Positions 33,335-44,177 of a DNA stretch of 64,000 bases are shown here, piece after piece (position 1 is the stretch's first letter; each line of letters opens with the position of its first letter). The position numbers were made by a program, and so were the translations under genes. Source of the DNA: Salvia splendens (Eukaryota; Streptophyta; Magnoliopsida; Lamiales; Lamiaceae); contig NC_056049.1 of assembly GCF_004379255.2 (NCBI RefSeq), forward strand, positions 15,298,063-15,362,062, written 5' to 3'. The notes beneath the pieces are model-generated. The model had not been told where the DNA came from. It saw only the letters and a program-made list of their open reading frames with translations, and searched no databases.

Positions 33335-35603
33335 ATGAAGAAGGCACCCGCTCACACCACGAAGGCAGGGAATCCCACCACCATTACAGATTCCGAAGCG
33401 GTGGCGCTCATGGACGATTTGACGCAGAAGTTCGGAAGTAAGGAGGAGGCAATGAAGGCTTTCACCTTCTTCTCAGCGATGAGTGAAAGGGAAACACCTA
33501 CCGCATCCACAACCGCAACACCACCGCCGCCGATGTTTCCAGAGGATTCGACGGCCCAACCCTCAATCCCTTTTGCAGAGACCGAGCCGAACACAAGTAC
33601 GCCGGAGCGTGAAGCAGTGGAAGGCGGTGAGAAGGAGGATGATGGTGGTCTGGTGGAGGGACTTGAGCGCGTGGCGGTGGGTGAACAGCAGACAGAGAAG
33701 GCTGTTGAAGAGGAAATCCCTAACGTTGAAGCGAGTTTGGAGGGGAACACCCCTGTTTCTGGAAGAGTGGTTGCTGAGGGGAAACCCTGAAAGAGTCTGT
33801 GGGGGAGGAAGCCCCCCGTGCATGCTGAGGTTCAGGAGCCTGAGGAAGGAGGGCTGAAAGTAGTTGTGGATCTGGTGGACAAGCCAGAGGAAGAGGACTC
33901 GCCGGTAGACCAGCGAGATGCCCGGCGATGGGCCAGACGGTGCTTGCGGGACGAGATAGATGACCTCACCCAGCTTACAGAGAAGAAGTTCCTTGTCCCA
34001 GGGGCAGAGGGCGAGCAGGGGGAGGAGACTCCTGGGTCTGACGGGGAGGTGGATGAAACGGAGGTACGCCGCTTGGCCGCTGAACGAAAGCGATAAGGGA
34101 AGCATGCGGCCACTCCCCAACCAAGGTTCCTTACGCCAAGGAGCAAGTCGGTCCTAACCCAGACAACGAGTCTGAAGATGAAGAAAACCAAGTGCAAGAG
34201 GAAGAGCTCAACTACGAGCGAACGGAGGTCTGGGTGACGAAGGGGCTGCTAGAAGCTATGGGAAAGTTTGAGGACCCAAAAAGGGCAGCAACTTATAAGG
34301 AGCGGAGCAGCATTGGAAAGCTGGGCAAGTCTGGAAAGTCGTATGATCCAGAGGAGCTGAGGGAAATTGATTCGGACTAGGAATTCCGCACATATATCGA
34401 TGCTATTGGGTTCGAATGGCTACTGAACGATAACACAGCTGAGGTGCCCACAACGTTAGCCCGGGAATTCTTCTCAACCTTTCGGCTCAAACCCACTACT
34501 GACCTCGACACTGACTCCATCACCTTCAGGCTTTTCACCGAGGAGTATAAGATGAGCATAAGGGAGTGGTCCCTCAGGATGGGTTTATTCACCCGCGCTG
34601 AGGACGAAGATGGAATCTGGAATGAGCCACAAAGTACACCCTTGGTTTCAAAGCACAGTTAGCACGGGAGTTCGTTACCCATCCCAATGTGGGGACGTTC
34701 AAAACCAGCTATTCCAAGGGCTTCCACATGGAGAACCGCATCCTCCTCTTCGCGCAGACGTTTATCAGTTATAATCTGATGGGGACAGCTAACTCCGCCT
34801 TGACCACCGCAGACCTCTACTTCACGTTGTGCATCGCGAAGGGTGTTAAGGTGCACTTGGGCTACTGGTTGGCCCAAGCTTGCCATCAGATGACCGCCAA
34901 CCCTTCTCGCCACTTGTACACCTGCCATCTCCTCGGTGCGTACCTCCAGCGCAATATAGTCATGAAGATAGCTAAGTCCGCACCAGAGGTGATCATATGT
35001 GAACCCCCGGAATCATTCAGTGTTAAGTACTTTTTCAAAAAGGGGCTCCTATACATGCACGGGAAGGATGTATGCTTCTACGATGTAGGTAGGATGGAGA
35101 CCCAGATGAAGTCGGAGCCGGATGGAATAGAGGCAGTGGCCAGCGTGGACTATGAGGAGTTGAAAAAAGAAATGGGCGAGATGAGTAAGGAGCTCGGCAG
35201 AGTCTGAGAAGAGATGAAGGGCCTCAGAGGGAGTATAACCGACCTGGTGGGAAAGTCGTCCGTGCAGAGTGATCGCATGGCGGAAGCTGTGAAGATAATG
35301 ATGAGAATGGCCGATTGGCTAGAGAAAAAGTTCTCCCAGACCCAGAAGAAGTTTCCTCTTGGACCCAGCAGGGTGTCCAGGCAGCCAGGACAGGGAAGCT
35401 CATCTCTTCAGCAACCCCCACCAGCGTCTAAGCCTTTGTTAACCCCATCTGCATCCAAGCCCCTAACTGTGAGGAAGCCCGTGTCAAAGCAAACTGAGAC
35501 TGAAGAAGAGGAGCCGGTGTTGCCGGCTACGAAGAAGGTGAAAGTGAACCGCCCCAACCTACCACCCCAGTCTGGCTCCCGCGGGGGCCAGACTCAGAAT
35601 TGA
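33335..35603 (+). pseudogene. Gypsy A additional 3' ORF (Athila-type ORF, env position)
   Basis: It starts ATG AAG AAG GCA CCC at 33335 and continues through three frames (stop 33788, frame change near 34100-34190, TAG 34378, frame change near 34650, TGA 35205) to the stop at 35601-35603. The middle region reads YIDAIGFEWLLND, VPTTLAREFFSTFRLKPTT and SITFRLFTEEYKMSIREWSLRMGLF (34386-34590). Then come FVTHPNVGTFKTSYSKGF, CIAKGVKVHLGYWLAQACHQM and LYTCHLLGAYLQRNI (34680-34970). A coiled-coil-prone segment (EELKKEMGEMSKELGRV) and a Pro/Ser-rich tail ending in a basic patch (TKKVKVNRPNLPPQSGSRGG) follow. It resembles the Athila ORF1 family of plant retrotransposon proteins. Its place is where some elements keep an envelope-like gene, but I see no signal peptide or membrane segment. 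Confidence 0.7.
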
Positions 35604-36949
35604 TACCCCCCAGAGACCAAGTAAATTTTACTTTTCAGTTCTTTTCGTTGTCTTTCCGTTTATTATCTGTTTGTATGTTTGTTGTTCTGAGTCTGTGGTC
35701 TTGTGTTCGCTGCTCAAGCATGCCTCGTTATGTATATATTTGTATGTGTTTTCTTCCACTTAGCCCAATCTTTGGTCTAAGTGTGAGAAGTTTGTGCTTT
35801 TTGGGCATGTTTTGTTTTCTGTTCTGTTTTAGTTTCTCCCACTTAGTTCGTTGCTCGGTCTAAGTGTGAGAAGTTTGTTTTGATTATACATGTTTGGTGT
35901 TTTGTGTGTTGTGTTTTATGTTTATGTTTTGTTCTCTTTAACTGCCATGTTTCCCCCCTTCATTGGGATGGCTTGGGGACAAGCATGAGTGAATTGGGAG
36001 TGGGAGGGGGAAGGAGTTAGTGCAGTCTATGTCTAACGTGAATAGGGAGTTAGTGCAGTCTGTGTCTAATGTGAATAGGAGTCATTAGGTCTAGGTTTTG
36101 TGTGTTGTCGCATGAGCTGGTGAATGTAATAAGGCAAGATTCCCTTAGTGAGAGTAATTGAATATAGGATACATGTCAACTTTGAGGCCTCTTTCTTTAA
36201 TAAGCTGAAATCGGTTCGGATGAAGTGAGAACGATAGAGGATGCCTTAGCTGACCTAGTTGTGAAACCCCACTATATAAGTGAGTTATAAGCCTAAACAC
36301 TTTGAGCTAACATATACAAAAGAGGGCCGCCACTGGATGTTTAGGGAGAAGAGTCAGAAGGAGAAAAATAGTGGGAAAAGGGTTCTGGAGGTATAAGTTG
36401 GACGAAGTCCAGAAAAATGAGGTATAAGCTGGACGAAGTCCAGAAGAAAAAAAATCTCTAAGGGTAGGAAGCGATAGTAACCTGACACGAGAATGAAGGG
36501 AAAAGAAGCTGTAGGAAGGAGAAACTCTCATAACCCGAAGCATCAGTGGTGTGGCAATGACTTAATAGTGAATCGATCCTAACATCCCTGGTGAGGAATG
36601 AGTGATCGAGTGAATCCAACAATTGGGAAGTTAATAGGTTATCTTGACGAACTGACAGACCGATTAGGTAGAAGAAGGGAAGAGGAGGATTTAGAGACTG
36701 TAGACGATCGGATAGACCTTAAGCTTGTGGAGACGGCTGCCTAAAAGTTGAAACTGGTTCATGCATTTTTGTTTTTTTTAAGTGTTTAATTTCTTTTTGG
36801 TCGTGTCTGTTAATGAGTCCAGGTCTAGGAGTTTGTGTCTTTTATGTGTCTGTAGGGTCGGTCTTAGGATAACCATGAATTGAAATTTGCCTTATTTCCT
36901 TTTCTTGTCTTTATACTTAAGGACAAGTATGGTTTAAGTGTGATGAGTT
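35604..36949 (+). other. Long 3' UTR of gypsy A with reiterated polypurine-like motifs
   Basis: No ORF is credible. GGTCTAAGTGTGAGAAGTTTG occurs near 35776 and 35858, and the real polypurine tract GGTTTAAGTGTGATGAGTTT directly precedes the LTR (36931-36949). Short tandem repeats lie at 36014-36080 (AGTTAGTGCAGTCTATGTCTAA units) and 36388-36450 (AGGTATAAGTTGGACGAAGT units). The part from 36640 is homologous to the B sequences at 24735 and 37366. Confidence 0.7.
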
Positions 36950-37360
36950 TGATAAGGCTAATTTCATGCATCGGTTATGGGGTTAAATTCAACAATTTAC
37001 GGAACCTAGGCACCTCAATGCAATAATCCGGATGGAACAAATGGGGATACCAAATATTAGAGTTGAGGATGAAGACTAGTATGAGTTTGTAATTTTGTTT
37101 TGAGGTCGAGTAGCAGGCTGTCCACTCATGTTGGTAGTCGGACAACTGAATACTCCCCTACGATGTAACTCTGATCTTTCTGATATAAAGTGATGAGGGA
37201 CCCACAAACCCTCCACCGACGTGGTGTTTAAAAAAGATCAATAATTTAGGGGTCTAACACATCTTTTAAGCCAAGTGTGTAGAAGAAATCGCCAGGTCTA
37301 GGAAGGAAGGAAGATAATCACCTGGCGAAGGAAATTGGCGAGAAGGTGAGCAGAATGGAG
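36950..37360 (+). repeat. Right LTR of gypsy A, truncated and carrying a LINE stub
   Basis: LTR sequence matches the left LTR from its first base (36950-37002) and again from 37238 to about 37360 (GAGCAGAATGGAG), separated by a LINE insertion. Beyond that the LTR is replaced by gypsy B 3' sequence; about 1.3 kb of the LTR is missing here. Confidence 0.85.
37003..37237 (+). mobile_element. LINE stub (copy 4), 235 bp
   Basis: Only the last codons of ORF2 (RHLNAIIRMEQMGIPNIRVEDED then stop) and the 3' UTR with the family tail GGGACCCACAAACCCTCCAC and an A-run (37230-37235) are present. Flanking TCAACAATTTACGG (36989-37002) and TCAATAATTTAGGG (37238-37251) form a 14-bp target-site duplication with two mismatches. 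A severely 5'-truncated insertion. Confidence 0.85.
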
Positions 37361-39318
37361 AATTTAAGGCTATCTTGACGAACTGACAGCTTAACTAGAT
37401 AGAAGAAGGGAGGGGGAAAAATTTGAGGCTGTAAACGCTTGGATTGACCTTAAACTTGTGGGGATGGCTGCTAGAAAAAATTTCAGTTTATGCACTTATG
37501 TATTTTTTTTCTATGCGTTTTTTTTCTTTGTCTTGTTGTTTACATATGTGTATTCGTGTCTGTTTTCTGTGTCCAAGTTTTCTTAGGTCAAGGAGTCTTA
37601 GTTTGGTTTTCTTTTCTTAGGGTCGGTTAAAAGGGGAACATGCATTGAAACTTGCCTTATTTCTTTTTCTTGTCTTTCATGCTTGAGGACAAGCATGGTT
37701 TAAGTGTGAGGAGTTTGATAAGGCTCGTTTCATGCATTGGTTTTTGGTGATATTACATGCCTTTTGTTAGGTTTAGTATACTGGAAAGCATGTTTCGAGC
37801 GAGTTCGCACGAATAGAATCTTGCTTGTGTACGGAAAAACTCTACAATCCAATTTTGACCCGATTCAGTATCATTCAAGCAGTTTGCACGAATAGAATCA
37901 ATATATTATTACATTGTGTTTGCTTGTGCGTTTATAAGATGTTTTTTAAACATTTAAATGCATAAGAAGTAAACAAAGCCTAAGTCTTTTGCTTAGTAGA
38001 ATGGTCGTGGGCTGCGCTCACTTTAAGGTACTATAGTCGGTTCTAAGCAATGCTTTGCAAAAGAAAAGAAGAATTTCACAACCTAGATAGGCTTTGGCTA
38101 CCTATCATGAAAGATATAGCACTGAATGGATCTAACAGCAAGACGAGTCTTTATGCTATCTACTGAAAGACGAGGTCTTGATAATTAATTTCTTAATCTA
38201 CATACGTTAGCATTGAGCATACGGCATTGAGTATCTACTACTTTGACTTACCAAAGGTGCGGGTTTTTTGTCACCCAACGATCCAGGTATATTGGGTAGT
38301 GGTGATCATTATCTAGCGGTGCTAGGATTGCTATTATGTTGAATCGTGCACGAGGTGAGTCTCGTTTGATAATGTCCTCAAGAGGAGCTTGAACAAGGTT
38401 TTATTATTCGGAAACTGGCCAGTTGGAATTTAATTATTCCATGAATAATAAATAAGTGTTTCTTGTTAAGTCCACTCTAGGAATGAATAAGATGTTAATT
38501 AATTAAGTCCATAGCAGACTTTAATTAATTAATGGACATTTATATCTTAAGAACGGGAAATAAATAATAAATAAAATGGAAACCCGGAATACTTATAATT
38601 TCGGATTTGGATGGGGAGTTCAATATTACTTCTGTAGTGGCTGCTCGTAATATTCCAATATAAGCTTGTATTAAATTGTGGGTTCAATTTAATTAGTAAA
38701 AAGCTAATTGCGGGAGCCCATATCCAAAACCTTCCATAGATCCCTGACTGGGCCCAATATGAACTATTATAAATAGGAGAATAAAAGAGACAGAAAAGAC
38801 AATTTTTTTTATGAAAATTTCGTCCCTCACATATATAGTGTAGGAGACGAAAATTTCTCAGCTCTCCTCCTTGAGTTTTTCAGCTCCTCTTCCCTGAGAA
38901 AGTTCTGTCTTCTTTATACAAGTCCTAGTGTTTCGATAAGATCAGCCCACCCTGATGTAGGAATACAGTTCGGGACACCAGTCAGAAGATCTGTGGTCTA
39001 GTATTGAATATCATCGTGGAGAAGGCGCGAGCAATCGACGATTCTTTGGAGAATCAAATTGGTAACTGTAAACCGTAGAATTCATGTTTAGGATTTATAT
39101 TCTATGAGAATGAATTGTTTGCGTTCTAGCATGCAATTCTGTGTTAACATGTGAATAGATTAATCCCGTAATCGGTCAAATAGATCCCACATCTGATTTA
39201 TTTGTTTTGTACCAGTCTTCCGCTGTGCAAGGGGCTTCAAACCCCAACACCTTTTTGGGGAGATAATGCGCAAATTTGAGATTAGGTGTGCAAATATTGG
39301 CTGGGTCAAGTAGATGCT
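37361..39318 (+). mobile_element. Gypsy element B: 3' internal end and LTR start (copy 2), split by copia LTR
   Basis: A repeat of 24728-25197: same start (AATTTAAGGCTATCTTGACG), polypurine tract (37698-37715), LTR start TGATAAGGCTCG (37716) and end at ATGCT (39314-39318). Between 37765 and 39249 it holds a copia solo LTR that copy 1 lacks. Confidence 0.85.
37765..39249 (+). mobile_element. Copia solo LTR, second subfamily
   Basis: 1,485 bp from TGTTAGGTTTAGTATACTGG to CTTCAAACCCCAACA, flanked by CCTTT (37760-37764 and 39250-39254), so it is a solo LTR from LTR-LTR recombination. It is diverged from the 14276-type LTRs (for example AAGCATGTTTCGAGCGAG near the start) and shares this subtype with the LTR at 62988. 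Confidence 0.9.
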
Positions 39319-40816
39319 TGATAAGGCTAATTTCATGCATCGGTTATGGGGTTAAATTCAACAATTTACGGGGTCTAACACATCTTTTAATCCAGGTATG
39401 TGGAAGAAATCGCCAGGTCCAGGAAGGAAGGAAGATAATCACCTGGCGAAGGAAATTGGCGAGAAGGTGAGCAGAATAGAGAAAAATTGCCAGACGGAGG
39501 AGATCATTAGCTGGAGGGCAAAATGCAGAATTCAAGAGAAAGCTTCTAGAAGATCGCCTCCATGTCTATAAAAGAGAGAGCACGCAACATACATGGAGGA
39601 TTTTTTTGAGGGGATTTTTGGGGGATATACTCTTGGCTCTAAGCTCACTTTCACACACTTCTACACACACTTGGGGTGATCGGGAATCTATAGGGGTTGG
39701 TTCATTTTCAGTTGGCTATTGTGTACCACCGTCCTCGTGTAGGGCGAAGAAACAATTTATCCACTTTCATTTCATTTTTCTATTCAGAATTCTACCGAGT
39801 CTTCGCTGTTCGAAGCTCGGCTTTGGTTATTTGTCGAACCTTGCTTATCTATCTTTGGAAATTCTATTTTCTGCCATGATGATGTTGATTTTGAGTTTTG
39901 ATGATGTTTGATTCTGAGTTTGGAGTTGTTTACTTGAATGGGTGCTTTTCGCACTTGATCTGGTGAATTGGAATTGAATCGTGGTTGGATTGTTGTTGAT
40001 TGGAGTGGATTTGTTAAATCGGAGTTTATGGAGTTGTTTTCGATCGTAGTTGGGTTCGGATTGCTTGGATCCAGAGTGGATTAAGCGTTCGACGTGTGGA
40101 TCTGAAACAGAGTTGGTTGATTTTGCATGAATTTGTCGACTCGTTTCTGTGTTTCTGTTTACTTCGACTAGTAGAAGTAGATCTGTTCGGTTTCCGATTA
40201 ATCGCCAGTTTCCGACGTCCGAATTATTATGTTATGTTTGAATCTGGGTTATTACTCTGTTTTCTCCATGTTCGAGCTTGAATCAGGTGACGAGATGCAG
40301 AACGTTGTTGGTTAAATTCATAGTTAGTTATTTGCAGCTTTTCATCCGTACTTTACTGTTTTCGGGAAATGGTCCCCACTGCATGTTTGATTCCTGTTTA
40401 GCTAGATTAGGTAGCGGTTTGCTAGGTCGAGGAAGATTGTTGAAATATTGAAGTTAAGATGATGTTCCATGCTTGCATGATGTTCTCTGTTTCCTAGGTC
40501 TAGTGTCAGCCAATTTTCATTCCTCAGCCTAGTTATAATTTTCTCAACCCCAAAATTGCGTGGCAGTAGCCAACCCCCTTTCCAGAGTCATTTAAATGCA
40601 TTCTTACGCATCTGTCTTCGTGGGATCGATCCCTACTTCCCTGTACTAATTCATAGTATAGAGGGTTGAGGGTTTTGAACGCGGAATTTGTGTGTCCGAC
40701 GACCAAGACTTCCAGGATCCTCTGAGTTCCTAGACCTTGTGATCTAGCGGATTCTTTGGGTTTGAGAAGCTTGACCAAGCACAAAAGCGCACACAGTTTC
40801 TAGAGAGAGAGTTTCA
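39319..40816 (+). mobile_element. Solo LTR of gypsy A type
   Basis: 1,498 bp from TGATAAGGCTAATTTCATGC to AGAGAGAGTTTCA, flanked on both sides by ATGCT (39314-39318 and 40817-40821), and nearly identical to 25198-26678. It is a solo LTR at the same target site as the full element A, as expected if it is the duplicated copy after LTR-LTR recombination. Confidence 0.9.
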
Positions 40817-40821
40817 ATGCT

Positions 40822-42180
40822 TCAAATTGACCGAGCAGAAGCAAAATGAGTAGAAAAGGAGTAAAAAGTGTCAAAAATCCGCTAGGTCAAAGAGAATTAT
40901 CCGGAGAGCAGGTGCGTAAAAAATCTGTCGGACCCAGGAACGCACACAAATTACCTGGGGTAGGAAAAATAGAGTAGAAAATGAAGAAATGAGCAGATTT
41001 AAAAGTTCATATTTTAAGGGTACAAACGTCAAATCATGAAGAGCATACCCTAGGGATTCGAGCTTGAAGCCTCCCTATATAAAAGGACCAACATGAATGA
41101 AGAAAGCAGCGCTTAACGCTACCATTCCCGTAGTTTAGGTAGGAAACTCTCATAGGCGCTTAACGCCACTACTTTCTTAGCTTAGTTTAGTTGAGTTGCT
41201 GATTTCTTAGCTTAGTTTAGATAGTTAACTGCTTTCTTAGCTCAGTTTGATGGTCTCGGTGGGGGAATTGACTCCAACGTTGGATCCTTACTTTCTTTAC
41301 CACTTTTGAGACGATGTAGTTGGATCTCGAGTTTCATCAGAGGAATTGACGACTCCGCCTTTAGATCTCGACTTATTTCTAGTTTTATGAAGCTTCGGTG
41401 TTTATTTTCATGTTGATGATGCTATTTACTCATGTTTCTTGGATGCTTTTCGCAATTGGTGGCTTAGATGTTTAGATCCATGCTGTTTAAATGATTTCCA
41501 GTAGTTTAGAGGTTGAGATCTAGTTGTTCACGTGCTCGATTTCTGAGATCTGTTAGTTTAGGTAATGCATGCAAGGTTAATCTGTGTTTATTCCACTTTC
41601 TTTTTGACTCAGGAGAGTAGATCTGGGAGTTCTAGCTTGAATTTCGTGTTTACGTCTAGTTTTGAAGCATGCTCTGTTTTATTTCGTCAATGGTGTTGAA
41701 GCTCTGTTCCATGCTCGGTTTTTACTTGGTTGTTTGGAGAAGATGAAGTAAGAGGTTGTTAGAAATCAGATCTGCTTTTTGCTTTTGCTTTTCACAGTTT
41801 CTGCCAGCCCCAGCCAGTTTAGGAAAAATGGTCTCCACTTGCTTTTGCATCTTTGTCTGCCTATTTTGGGAAAGTTTCAGTATGTTCCTTCAATCATAGG
41901 TGTTCTAGTTAGTTTAACTCTAGTTTACAAGTTGCCATGAGTTTGGTTGTCATGCAAGTGTTCGTACTTTTCCCATCCGCTAGGTCAGGTAGATAGTTCC
42001 AGTTTAATTCTGCCAGGTTAAGTAGATTAGAGTCTTAACCCACTTAATGAATGCATGGCAGCAGCCGACCCCTTTTCCGATTGTGTCGTAGAAACAATCT
42101 CGAGTAGGTCCCTAGTCTCTGTGGTTCGACCCCGCTCTTGCCGCTTATACTTTGTAATATTTGTTGCATTAGTGGGATAT
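40822..42180 (+). mobile_element. Remainder of gypsy B LTR
   Basis: It continues the B LTR after the ATGCT target site. TATATAAAAGG near 41074 is a likely TATA box, followed by typical AT/GT-rich U5-like sequence. The LTR end is not certain; it lies between about 42150 and 42215. No coding sequence. Confidence 0.65.
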
Positions 42181-42186
42181 TAAATC

Positions 42187-42809
42187 TTGTTGAAAGGAGG
42201 GACACGTGCACATGATACACATGCTAAAATTCCTCTCTTCAATATCACATCAACTCATTTGACTACATCCCCTTCTTTCCATTTCTCACATGAGTTTCTT
42301 GATATGTATGGAAATGTCCCTTCTTTGATGAGCATAAACCAAATTAGTAGAGAAAAAGAACGAAAGAGAAAGAGAGAGAAAAGACTTGAGAGTGAAAGTG
42401 AGTCTACAAAGCCAAGAGAGCGTGATAAAAGACAAGAGTGTATGGTGCAAAAGTCAAGAGAGAGTGGTGGAGGTGAGAGAAAATAAAAATACCACATGAG
42501 AGATAAACCACAAGCACAAGTGAGTCAAGGGTGTTTGTTAGATTCTAAGGCCAACCTTGGGTGGGCATCAAATGAGCCTTTGCCTCTTGCCCTTGGTGAG
42601 GAAAATAAGTTCTTACCCATTTAACACTTCTTTTATGTCTTCTTGTGATGATGACTTTGTAGTGAGCAAAATTGAAGACATGAAAGTGAAGCACCAAGTG
42701 GTACAAGACTTGGAAACTACGCCCCGGAGAAGGATCAAGAGGAACGTGGGCAAGTGGATGAACTCCTTGCCCAAGGTTCAAGTGCACTATCTTTGTCTCC
42801 TTACTATCT
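42187..42809 (+). other. Unassigned sequence before the repeat ORF
   Basis: Short open frames (42187-42486, Glu/Lys/Arg-rich; 42557-42823) match nothing I recognise. A purine-rich run at 42348-42480 is low complexity. It is probably internal sequence of the same element as the next ORF. Confidence 0.4.
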
Positions 42810-44177
42810 TTGTCTCCTTGTGATGCTCCCTTAGACATGATTGTATTAGAGAAGCCCATTTATTTTGATAGATTTACCATTGTTGACTTGTGTGATTTGT
42901 GGCATCAAGAGCTTAAATTGTTGAAGGCTAATTCTATCTATGCATCATATATTGACCCTTTCTTGATAAATCCAAGCAATGGTAGACATGAAATTTCACT
43001 TGTGGACTCTTGCATAAATATGGAAATGTCTCTTTTGGATGCTATTATTCCTAAGCTTTCGATTGTTGTTGATTGCAAGTTTCTTGAGCATGCTGTTGGG
43101 GATAGTAGGGCCAATGCGTGTGACATTGTTGAAGATTTTAGAGCTAGGTGCTTGCTATGTTTTTATGGTCAAATGGTAAGGCCCTTCAATGGTATTGGAA
43201 TGTTCTAGTGGCGTTTTGTAAAGAATTTTGCTACTCACATGTCGCTTGTGGATTTTGTTGTGATTAATGGCATAAAAATGCATTGTTCCCATATGGGTAG
43301 TCATGATCTAAGTTTGTTAGAGGAATTGCGTGAGGCCTATTTTGATAAGAATCTTATGATGATGATTATGCATTTGCACAAGTTACATATGCATGATTTT
43401 GTGCTTATTATGCTTGTTGAGCATAAAGATTTATGGATACATTGTGCATATACTTTTGACCACTTCTTGAAATTGTTGGTGCAAGTGAGTGAAAACCATT
43501 GTGATGAACTTTGTTTGTTGACTGATAATTCTTCTTGCAAGCTTAATGTGGGTTATAGTTCATATTTTGGCAAGAGTGATGCACTAAATGATTTTGTTTG
43601 GGATTGCTTTGTGAGGGCGTGTTCTCCTCAATTTAGTTTGTATGCTTTGCATTTGTTTGAGCATTGGCGTGAAGGATATCTTGATGAGTTTGAAGTGTTT
43701 TGTTATAAATATCCTTTTTTATACTCCCCTAGCACTTTTGAGAATACCAAATATTTTGTGAAGAAGTTAATAAATATGGTCCTAAGTAGTGTGGTAAAAG
43801 TTGAGAGCAAAGATGACAAAGTGTTTGATGCATATGTGTCTTGGCATAATCTTTGCTTTCATTGCATGACAATCAAGTCGTTCAATGGGGTTGGCATGTC
43901 TTATTGTCTTTTTGTAAAAAACTTTGCATCATATGGTTTTGTTTGGGGCTTCAATGTTAAAGGATGCTTACATTTTTGTTTCCCAATAGCTTATGTATTG
44001 GTTTTGAACTTGTTAGAGCATGTCGATCGTCTTGGTGTGGTAATATCTTTGAGAGCCGTTAGTCGTCTTAATCTTTATCATCATATTTTGATATTTGATT
44101 TGCTTTCGTTCTATTCTCTAGGTTTGCGGAATCCAGATTTGAGGGCATATCCTCTCCAAGGAGGGGAGGGTAGGTAG
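42810..44177 (+). pseudogene. Unrecognised ORF, probably internal part of an LTR retroelement
   Basis: One frame from 42810 to about 44177 with a single TAG at 43206-43208; the last codons lie inside the hAT insertion. The protein is rich in Cys, His, Phe and Tyr, with no family I can name. It has internal degenerate repeats: MVRPFNGIGMF and FVKNFATHMSLVDFVVINGIKM against IKSFNGVGMSYCLFVKNFASYGFVWGFNVKG. Near its end, NPDLRAYPLQGGEG followed by TGATATGACC resembles the LRTNxFQEGEDD end and LTR junction of some gypsy elements, also seen at 46212-46260, so I infer it is retroelement-derived. It could instead be an old captured host sequence. Confidence 0.4.

Larger units (their letters stand above)
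25198..37360 (+). mobile_element. Ty3-gypsy element A, Athila type
   Basis: Left LTR 25198-26678, primer site 26681-26698, gag-pol to 32763, an additional 3' ORF (33335-35603), a long 3' UTR and polypurine tract, and a right LTR starting at 36950. The right LTR is cut after about 180 bp of LTR sequence by a duplication junction at about 37361. The left target site is ATGCT; the matching ATGCT is found at 40817-40821 after the solo LTR of the duplicated copy. The order and the TGGCGCTGTTGTCGGGGA primer site fit the plant Athila lineage. Many nonsense codons make it inactive. Confidence 0.85.

Noticed and set aside
33352..34197. Long minus-strand open frames opposite the gypsy 3' ORF
   Set aside because: They are low-complexity mirror images of the Glu/Lys- and Pro-rich plus-strand coding sequence, with no recognisable domain.
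33335..35603. Envelope glycoprotein gene
   Set aside because: Position fits, but no signal peptide, transmembrane segment or Cys-rich ectodomain is visible.
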